Source: Treponema sp.
GTDB taxonomy: Bacteria; Spirochaetota; Spirochaetia; Treponematales; Breznakiellaceae
Length of the DNA stretch: 5,551 nt
Assembly (NCBI GenBank): GCA_009786715.1
Contig: WQRN01000077.1
Span: 1-5,551 of the forward strand
Direction: 5' to 3'
This document shows, in pieces, positions 1 through 4,941 of the stretch (within the stretch, counting starts at the first letter, position 1; the number at the start of each line of letters is the position of its first letter). The notes under the pieces are model-generated. The model was not told the origin of the DNA and searched no databases. It saw nothing but the letters and a program-made list of their open reading frames with translations. Position numbers and translations under genes: made by a program.

Positions 1-911
1 TCTATAAATTGAATTTTATCTCCTGAATCCAAACGCTTTTTCAAATCGATGGCTGTAATTGTTTCAATCGGGTCACTGTCTTTATCTTTTTTTAATCCGC
101 AAAATTGTTCGTAGTCGATGAGTTCTTTAATTGACGGATTTTTTCCGCACACAGGACAATTTGGATCTTTTTCCAAATTGAGTTCGCGGAATTTCATGCG
201 CCATGCGTCAAAATGAAGAAGTCGCCCTATTAAAGGTTTAGCCCCTCCGACTATCATTTTAATTGTTTCTGCTGCTTGAATGGTTCCGATAATACCCGGC
301 AAAACTCCCATTACTCCGCCCTCTGCGCATGAGGGAACGAGTCCCGGAGGCGGAGGAGACGGATAGATGCATCTGTAACATGGTCCGTCTTTCGCGTGCG
401 CTTCTCTAGAAGCGCAAAACACGCTTGACTGTCCTTCAAATTGAAAAACCGAACCGTAAATATTTACTTTTCCAAGAAAGACACACGCGTCATTTACAAG
501 ATAGCGCGTTTGAAAATTGTCCGTTCCGTCCGCGACAATATCGTACTCCCCGATTATTTCCATCGCGTTCTTGCTTGTAAGCATTGTGTTATGCACAACA
601 ACATTCACAAAAGGGTTGATGCCTTTGATTCTGTCTTTCGCTGACGCGACTTTCGGTCTTCCTATGTCTTTGGAACTGTGAATAATCTGTCTTTGCAAAT
701 TTGAAGCGTCCACTTCGTCAAAATCAACAAGACCGATTGTTCCGACTCCCGCCGCAGACAGATAAAGCGCAAGAGGAGCGCCCAAACCGCCTGTGCCTAC
801 AATTAAAACTTTCGCGTTTTTTAATTTTACCTGCCCTTCAACGCCGATTTCCGGTAAAAGCAAATGACGGCTGTATCTGGATATTTCTTCATTTGTAAGT
901 TCTAAAGCCAT
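1..911 (-). CDS. moeZ: MoeB/MoeZ-like E1 adenylyltransferase with start of a rhodanese domain, 3'-truncated by window edge
   Basis: Activates the C-terminal glycine of a ubiquitin-fold carrier with ATP and then exchanges AMP for sulfur. The reverse-complement frame from ATG 911 is open for 303 codons to the window edge. Seen: SRYSRHLLLPEIG (11-23), the nucleotide loop GTGGLG (39-44), LVDFDEVDASNLQRQ (61-75) with R74, RPK (85-87), VADGTDNFQTRY (126-137), the loop cysteine in PSCAEGGVMGVLPG (C195) and two zinc pairs CYRC (178/181) and CPVC (252/255). After the zinc region, residues 281-303 (ETITAIDLKKRLDSGDKIQFI) look like the first strand and helix of a C-terminal rhodanese domain, as in MoeZ and MOCS3/Uba4. 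The rhodanese active-site cysteine would lie outside the window. The start is fixed by AGGAGG five bases upstream, within the carrier gene. In context it probably activates the adjacent carrier. With no rhodanese fusion it would be called MoeB. Confidence 0.93.
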   Translation of the reverse strand, partial: MALELTNEEISRYSRHLLLPEIGVEGQVKLKNAKVLIVGTGGLGAPLALYLSAAGVGTIGLVDFDEVDASNLQRQIIHSSKDIGRPKVASAKDRIKGINPFVNVVVHNTMLTSKNAMEIIGEYDIVADGTDNFQTRYLVNDACVFLGKVNIYGSVFQFEGQSSVFCASREAHAKDGPCYRCIYPSPPPPGLVPSCAEGGVMGVLPGIIGTIQAAETIKMIVGGAKPLIGRLLHFDAWRMKFRELNLEKDPNCPVCGKNPSIKELIDYEQFCGLKKDKDSDPIETITAIDLKKRLDSGDKIQFI

Positions 912-1185
912 TATTTCCTCCTGCAATTGCAGGGATTATCATTACTTCACTCTTTTCCGCTACAGGAGTATCAAGTCCTTGAAGGGTGTTGATGTTTTTT
1001 CCGTCGATAAAGAGATTAATAAAGTCACGAAGATTTTTGTTATCTGCAAATAAATGCGTTTTAATATCGGGATAAAGATTTGCAAGAGCGTTTAACGCCT
1101 CGCCTGCGGTTTTTCCTTCAACTTCCACTTCGGCATTACGCTCGGTAAAAGATCTAAGCGCATAAGGTATTAATACATTAATCAT
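889..1185 (-). CDS. MoaD/ThiS/CysO-like ubiquitin-fold sulfur carrier with C-terminal tail
   Basis: Small beta-grasp sulfur carrier of 98 residues. The C-terminal region SEVMIIPAIAGG (79-90) is the classic MoaD/ThiS/CysO ending, in which the last glycine is adenylated and converted to a thiocarboxylate. The middle (EGKTAGEALNALANLYPDI, 23-41) fits the first helix of the fold. The carrier delivers sulfur to the neighbouring cysteine synthase by inference from the CysO system; roles in molybdopterin or thiamine synthesis are less likely, as no genes of those pathways are present. Unusually, the frame does not stop after Gly-Gly but continues for eight residues (NNGFRTYK), so a protease must act before activation; the JAMM gene just upstream is the obvious candidate. 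The start has a good ribosome site (AGGAG, 6 bases). The 3' end overlaps the MoeZ-like gene by 23 bases and supplies that gene's ribosome site. Confidence 0.92.
   Translation of the reverse strand: MINVLIPYALRSFTERNAEVEVEGKTAGEALNALANLYPDIKTHLFADNKNLRDFINLFIDGKNINTLQGLDTPVAEKSEVMIIPAIAGGNNGFRTYK
917..922 (-). promoter_or_regulatory. Ribosome binding site of the MoeZ-like gene, inside the carrier gene
   Basis: AGGAGG lies five bases before the ATG at 911. It is made of the Ala-Gly-Gly codons (GCA GGA GGA) that encode the functional C-terminus of the sulfur carrier, so these bases both code the carrier's reactive end and set the start of the next gene. Confidence 0.8.
920..933 (-). repeat. Perfect 14-base palindrome overlapping the MoeZ-like gene's ribosome site
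   Basis: CCTGCAATTGCAGG reads the same on both strands. In the mRNA it can fold as a 5-base-pair stem (CCUGC with GCAGG) around an AAUU loop; the 3' arm covers the first part of AGGAGG. It encodes Pro-Ala-Ile-Ala-Gly of the carrier. A coupling hairpin opened by ribosomes translating the carrier gene is possible; the pattern could also be chance in coding sequence. Confidence 0.5.
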
Positions 1186-1615
1186 TTTTTGCTCCTATAA
1201 AAATATTTTCACTTTCAAAATTTTTCCTGTCCGCTGTCAACTCCCAGCTTGTTAATTCATCAGATTTTCTCTGCATTATAGATACAATTATATAAGAATA
1301 AAAAGGCAGCGCGTGTTCCTTGTCGTAATCAGACGGCATAGCGGGATGATCCGGGTGCGAATGATAAAAACCTATAACATCCAGTTTTCTTTTTCGCGCT
1401 GTCTGCTCCGCCTGCATCATGTCTTCGGGCGTTATTAAAAAACGATGATACTGTTCTTTATATTCACGCGCATTGCGGATAGCCTCTGTGTATTTTACCG
1501 TTTTAACACCATTATCGTCAATCTCGCCGATTAAAATGCCGCAGCATTCATTGGGGTATGCGCTTTCACCTTCGGCGCGGATAATTTTTTCGTGTTCGGG
1601 AAAAAGGTTGAGCAT
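1178..1615 (-). CDS. JAMM/Mov34 (MPN+) zinc metallopeptidase, Mec-like
   Basis: Zinc isopeptidase/peptidase of the JAMM family; in the M. tuberculosis pathway its relative Mec+ cuts cysteine off the CysO-cysteine adduct. Using the ATG at 1615 it has 145 residues and all active-site residues: the catalytic glutamate in PNECCGILIG (E23), the zinc histidines in HSHP (H85, H87), then S95 and D98 in PSDYD, giving the usual H-x-H-P...S-x2-D spacing. An upstream in-frame ATG at 1630 lies inside the cysteine synthase gene and has no ribosome site. The 1615 ATG has GGAG nine bases before it, overlaps the previous stop as TAATG, and gives a family-like N-terminus, MLNLFPEHEK. The gene overlaps the carrier gene by 8 bases. 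Likely substrates, inferred from context, are the carrier-cysteine adduct and/or the carrier precursor with its C-terminal tail. There is no signal peptide or membrane segment, so it is cytoplasmic. Confidence 0.93.
   Translation of the reverse strand: MLNLFPEHEKIIRAEGESAYPNECCGILIGEIDDNGVKTVKYTEAIRNAREYKEQYHRFLITPEDMMQAEQTARKRKLDVIGFYHSHPDHPAMPSDYDKEHALPFYSYIIVSIMQRKSDELTSWELTADRKNFESENIFIGAKND
1192..1196 (-). promoter_or_regulatory. Ribosome binding site of the sulfur carrier gene
   Basis: AGGAG stands six bases before the ATG at 1185, inside the last codons of the JAMM gene. It supports that start and the 8-base gene overlap. Confidence 0.75.
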
Positions 1616-2517
1616 TAAATATTTCTCCATAACGGTTCAGAGAGATATCGATATCCGTTATCGCAGAGTATGGTTGCGATGCGCGAGCCTGCGGGAAGCG
1701 TTTTAGCGATTTCAATAGCGGCGTGTACATTCGCGCCTGAACTTATTCCCACAAACAAGCCTTCTTCCGCGGCAAGGCGGTGAGCCATTTTATACGCGTC
1801 TTCTGTTTTAACTTCGATACGATTGTCGGCAATACTGCTGTCAAATATTTTTGGATTGATAGTTGTCGCCATGTGCTTCATGCCTTCCAGCCCGTGAAAA
1901 GGCGAATCCGGCTGCATCAGCGTTATCTGAATAGACGCGTCAGTATCTTTTAATTTTTTTGACACACCCATAAAAGTTCCCGATGTGCCTGCGCCGCAGA
2001 CAAAGTGAGTGGGATTGCATTGCTTATAAATTTCATCGCCTGTTGTGTTATAATGCGCCTGCGAATTTTCAAAATTATCATATTGATTCGGAAAAAAATA
2101 TATATCAGGTTTGCTCTGTGCTTCCTTCATGGCGGCATTGTACGCGCCGTCCGAACCTTCAAGCGGACTTGTCTCGGCAATTTGCGCGCCATACGCTCTT
2201 ATTACTTTTTTTCGCTCCATACTTACGTTTGACGGCATAAAAAGTTTAACTTTATATCCAAGAGCCGCGCCGAACATCGCGTATGCGACTCCCGTGTTAC
2301 CGCTCGTGGAATCTAAAATTATTTTATTTTTTGTCAGCTCTCCTGTTTCGATACCATGCAGTATCATTGCTCTTGCAGCCCTATCCTTAACAGAACCGCT
2401 TGGATTCATAAATTCGGCTTTCGCGAATATGCTGACATCAGGAGACAGAGCACCTTTAATATTTTTTAATTCTATAACAGGAGTATTGCCAACCATATCT
2501 AAAATATTATATTTCAT
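1615..2517 (-). CDS. cysM: CysM/CysK-like PLP-dependent cysteine synthase
   Basis: Fold-type II PLP enzyme that replaces the acetyl (or phosphate) group of an activated serine with sulfur; 300 residues. Motifs: MVGNTP (8-13), the PLP lysine in NPSGSVKDRAA (K44), the substrate loop TSGNTG (71-76), the PLP-phosphate loop GAGTSGT (175-181), GISSGA (257-262) and a C-terminal DNGYRYLSEPLW. I chose the ATG at 2517 because homology begins at MKYNILDMVGNTP; the open frame reaches back to 2604, but that part lies inside the acetyltransferase gene and looks unlike the family. The ribosome site is weak (AAGGA, 11 bases away), consistent with coupling to the preceding gene. Lying between the acetyltransferase and a JAMM/carrier pair, it probably uses O-acetylserine with a carrier-protein thiocarboxylate, as M. 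tuberculosis CysM does with CysO and O-phosphoserine. Ordinary sulfide use cannot be excluded. The segment HGLEGMKHM (208-216) differs from the CysK motif GIGAGF. Confidence 0.93.
   Translation of the reverse strand: MKYNILDMVGNTPVIELKNIKGALSPDVSIFAKAEFMNPSGSVKDRAARAMILHGIETGELTKNKIILDSTSGNTGVAYAMFGAALGYKVKLFMPSNVSMERKKVIRAYGAQIAETSPLEGSDGAYNAAMKEAQSKPDIYFFPNQYDNFENSQAHYNTTGDEIYKQCNPTHFVCGAGTSGTFMGVSKKLKDTDASIQITLMQPDSPFHGLEGMKHMATTINPKIFDSSIADNRIEVKTEDAYKMAHRLAAEEGLFVGISSGANVHAAIEIAKTLPAGSRIATILCDNGYRYLSEPLWRNI
1625..1628 (-). promoter_or_regulatory. Ribosome binding site deciding the JAMM start
   Basis: GGAG lies nine bases before the ATG at 1615, inside the last codons of the cysteine synthase gene. 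The alternative in-frame ATG at 1630 has nothing similar in front of it, so the site favours 1615 and a TAATG stop-start overlap. Confidence 0.6.
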
Positions 2518-3505
2518 AATACCAAAATTCCTTTTGATCCAGCTCGATATGCGTAGAAATATTGTTGTTTTTATACTGCAATTCAGGGTTTTTAACGCTG
2601 ACACGCGTTTTTTCCGGTATCGATCTTACAACAAACGCATTGCCGCCGATCACAACGCCTTCGCCAATGATGGTATCGCCTCCTAAAATTGAAGCCCCGG
2701 AATAAACTGTTACGTTATCGTGAATGGTAGGATGTCGTTTAACACCCTTAATACTTTGTCCGCCCTTGGTAGACAAGGCTCCGAGAGTTACACCCTGATA
2801 CAATTTGACATTGTTTCCAATAACTGTAGTTTCGCCAATAACAATGCCTGTGCCGTGATCCATAAAAAAATATTTTCCTATAACAGCGCCGGGGTGAATA
2901 TCAATACCTGTGACGTTATGCGCATATTCACTCATTATTCTTGGGATAAGCGGAACAGAGAGCAAATAAAGCTCATGAGCGATCCTATGAACCATTCCGG
3001 CGTAAATGCCGGGATATGACACAATTATTTCCGCTTTACTGTACGCCGCAGGATCGCCGTTATACGCAGCTTCAATATCCGTATCAAGTTTTTCCTTTAT
3101 CTCAGGTATTTTTGAAATAAACTGATGTGTAATTTTTGCAGCTTCTTCCTCAATTTCGTTTTGTCCGATGTCTTTATAACGTAAATCGTAACGCAGCGCT
3201 AAAGAAATCTGAACGCAAAGATCGCTATATATTTCTTCAAGCATGACGCTTATTCTATTTTTATACGAAAGACTTTGTATTTCCAATGAACCGCGCAACC
3301 CATGCTTATTTACATTTGCGCTTTCAAAAACTCCTGGGAATAATATGTGCTGTAATTGTCCAATCATGGCGACTATAACGGATTTAACAGGCTGTTTTGG
3401 CATTTCGCGTAACTTGTCTTCGGCAGAATCGACTATTATGCCGGTTACCCGTTCTATTTCGGCCATGATTTGCGTTTCTGAAGAACCGCGTGTGTTTTGA
3501 TTCAT
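2507..3505 (-). CDS. cysE: Serine O-acetyltransferase, long N-terminal type
   Basis: Transfers acetyl from acetyl-CoA to L-serine, giving O-acetylserine, the carbon acceptor for cysteine synthesis; cytoplasmic. The protein has 332 residues. Residues 1-190 are the mainly helical N-terminal region and residues 195-300 the left-handed beta-helix of hexapeptide repeats. Catalytic residues seen are D202 in GIDIHPGAVIG and H217 in MDHGTGIVIGE, at the same 15-residue spacing as E. coli CysE D143/H158. H258 in KRHP fits the position of E. coli H193, allowing for a short insert. The insert-bearing motif VTLGALSTKGGQ (239-250) is the form found in longer EpsC-like bacterial acetyltransferases. The protein ends in Tyr-Glu-Ile; a terminal isoleucine is the residue by which CysE docks into cysteine synthase. 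A GAGG ribosome site lies 5 bases before the ATG, 11 bases after the desulfurase stop, and the 3' end overlaps the cysteine synthase start by 11 bases. Acetyltransferase genes are known neighbours of encapsulated desulfurases. Confidence 0.94.
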   Translation of the reverse strand: MNQNTRGSSETQIMAEIERVTGIIVDSAEDKLREMPKQPVKSVIVAMIGQLQHILFPGVFESANVNKHGLRGSLEIQSLSYKNRISVMLEEIYSDLCVQISLALRYDLRYKDIGQNEIEEEAAKITHQFISKIPEIKEKLDTDIEAAYNGDPAAYSKAEIIVSYPGIYAGMVHRIAHELYLLSVPLIPRIMSEYAHNVTGIDIHPGAVIGKYFFMDHGTGIVIGETTVIGNNVKLYQGVTLGALSTKGGQSIKGVKRHPTIHDNVTVYSGASILGGDTIIGEGVVIGGNAFVVRSIPEKTRVSVKNPELQYKNNNISTHIELDQKEFWYYEI

Positions 3506-3510
3506 GCTAA

Positions 3511-3514
3511 CCTC
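3511..3514 (-). promoter_or_regulatory. Ribosome binding site of the serine acetyltransferase gene
   Basis: GAGG lies five bases before the ATG at 3505, within the only intergenic spacer in the window (11 bases, 3506-3516). It supports this start. Confidence 0.65.
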
Positions 3515-3516
3515 AA

Positions 3517-4941
3517 TTATGCAATTTCCCTGATAGCTCTTACCAATGCGTCAATTTCGTCAGGCGTATTGTAAAAAGCGATAGTCGGGCGAACTGTCGC
3601 TTCCAATCCAAAACGCCGTAATATAGGCTGCGCGCAATGATGTCCCGCTCTAACCGCAATTCCATGTTCCGATAAATGTTTTCCAATTTGTTCAACACTT
3701 TTTCCGTCCAGAACGAAAGACAGTGCGCTTGCTTTTTCCTTTGCGGTTCCGATAAGGCGCAAACCGTTTATTTTTTTTAGTTCGCGTGTTGCGTAATCAA
3801 GAAGTTCATGCTCGTAGGCGGCAATGTTTGGAAGACCTAATTGCATAACGTACTCCAGCGCCGCGCCAAGACCGACAGCGTCAGCGATGTTTCCCGTTCC
3901 AGCTTCAAATTTGCTCGGCGCAGGGTTGTAGGTTGTGCGTTCAAAAGTTACGTCTTTGATCATGTTGCCGCCGCCCTGATACGGTTTTGACTCTTCAAGA
4001 GCGGAAGTCTTACCGTATACGGCTCCGATTCCCGTCGGCGCGAAAATCTTGTGACCAGAAAAAACATAGAAATCCGCGTCCAGTTCGCTTACGTTTAACG
4101 GAGTATGAGCGACAGACTGCGCTCCGTCAATTAAAATTCTAACACCGTAACGATGAGCAATTTGAACCATCTCGTGAACAGGAGTAATTGTTCCCAATGC
4201 GTTAGAGACATGAGTAATGGATGCAAACTTTGTACGCCCGGTAAACAATCTTTCGTATTCCGATAAAATTATCTGTCCCGTATCATCAACGGGAGCAACC
4301 TTAATAACTGCGCCTGTTTCCTGCGCGACTAATTGCCACGGAACAATATTCGCATGATGTTCCAAAATAGTCAGGACAATTTCATCGCCTTGTTTTAACA
4401 GCGGTTTCACATAACTTTGCGCGACGAGATTTATCCCCTCTGTCGTTCCGCGAACGTAAACAATATTATCTTTTGACGGCGCGCCTAAAAACCTCGCGGT
4501 AGTTTCCCTTGCCGCTTCATAAGCATCTGTCGAGCGGGCGGCAAGTTCATGCGCTCCTCTGTGTACGTTAGAGTTTTCATGCTCATAAAAGTACGAAATA
4601 CGGTTTATCACCTGACGCGGCTTTTGCGTAGTCGCGCCGTTATCAAGCCATATTAATTGCTTACCGTTGCTAAGTCTCTCACTCAGAATCGGAAAATCCG
4701 CGCGAATACGGTTTACATCAAACGATGATTGTGAATTTGTATTAGAAGATGGTAAACTCGTACCCGGTACAACTACCGGAGAAAAAAAAGATGGATCAAC
4801 ATTATCACATCTTCCATTAAGCTCCGGAAAATAACTCTGCGCCCAATCCGCCAATTCTTTTTCACTTGGCAAACCATAAGAGCTTAACTCTGCTTGTGAA
4901 AACTCCGATTGCGCGAAACTTATATCGTTAGGTGTAATCAT
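3517..4941 (-). CDS. SufS-type cysteine desulfurase, encapsulin cargo with N-terminal extension
   Basis: PLP enzyme that removes sulfur from L-cysteine, giving alanine and an enzyme persulfide; 474 residues. The catalytic core starts near residue 74 (FDVNRIRADFPILSERL) and matches group II SufS/CsdA enzymes: LDNGATTQKP (99-108), ILEHHANIVPW (192-202), the PLP aspartate in IDGAQS (D272), the PLP lysine in SGHK (K298) and the persulfide cysteine in RAGHHCAQP (C436), on the short loop typical of SufS. Residues 1-73 have no counterpart in ordinary SufS, which normally starts at the core. They are Ser/Asn/Pro-rich and contain one amphipathic segment, GLPSEKELADWAQSYFPEL (23-41), and a hydrophobic patch SFFSPVVVPG (51-60). 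In family 2A systems such an extension targets the enzyme into the shell, so I infer the same here. The start overlaps the encapsulin stop by 14 bases with only a weak ribosome site, suggesting coupled translation and matched expression. No SufE or SufU partner is encoded in the window. Confidence 0.95.
   Translation of the reverse strand: MITPNDISFAQSEFSQAELSSYGLPSEKELADWAQSYFPELNGRCDNVDPSFFSPVVVPGTSLPSSNTNSQSSFDVNRIRADFPILSERLSNGKQLIWLDNGATTQKPRQVINRISYFYEHENSNVHRGAHELAARSTDAYEAARETTARFLGAPSKDNIVYVRGTTEGINLVAQSYVKPLLKQGDEIVLTILEHHANIVPWQLVAQETGAVIKVAPVDDTGQIILSEYERLFTGRTKFASITHVSNALGTITPVHEMVQIAHRYGVRILIDGAQSVAHTPLNVSELDADFYVFSGHKIFAPTGIGAVYGKTSALEESKPYQGGGNMIKDVTFERTTYNPAPSKFEAGTGNIADAVGLGAALEYVMQLGLPNIAAYEHELLDYATRELKKINGLRLIGTAKEKASALSFVLDGKSVEQIGKHLSEHGIAVRAGHHCAQPILRRFGLEATVRPTIAFYNTPDEIDALVRAIREIA

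Noticed and set aside
441..898. Two small plus-strand frames (67 and 65 codons) under the MoeZ-like gene
   Set aside because: The minus strand here encodes an intact E1 domain with nucleotide loop and zinc cysteines; these frames are antisense shadows.
912..918. Frameshift or sequencing error creating the carrier's C-terminal tail, or an in-frame fusion of carrier to E1
   Set aside because: One inserted A gives Gly-Gly-Lys-stop and one deleted A gives a fusion, neither the usual Gly-Gly end; the present reading has a clean ribosome site and start, so I keep it as is.
1616..1630. JAMM start at the upstream ATG (five extra residues)
   Set aside because: No ribosome site precedes it, whereas the ATG at 1615 has GGAG nine bases upstream and gives a normal family start.
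2518..2604. Longer cysteine synthase with 29 extra N-terminal residues
   Set aside because: The extra part overlaps the conserved end of the acetyltransferase gene and resembles no family N-terminus; the protein family starts at MKYNILDMVGNTP.
2111..2686. 191-codon open frame on the plus strand, plus other plus-strand frames across the window
   Set aside because: They lie antisense to strongly conserved minus-strand genes and show no recognisable motifs; they are frame shadows.
3470..3505. Cargo-loading signal at the N-terminus of the serine acetyltransferase
   Set aside because: Only a short polar start (MNQNTRGSSETQ) precedes the normal helical domain; nothing resembles the desulfurase extension.
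3506..3516. Promoter, terminator or riboswitch between desulfurase and acetyltransferase
   Set aside because: The spacer is only 11 bases and is filled by a ribosome site.
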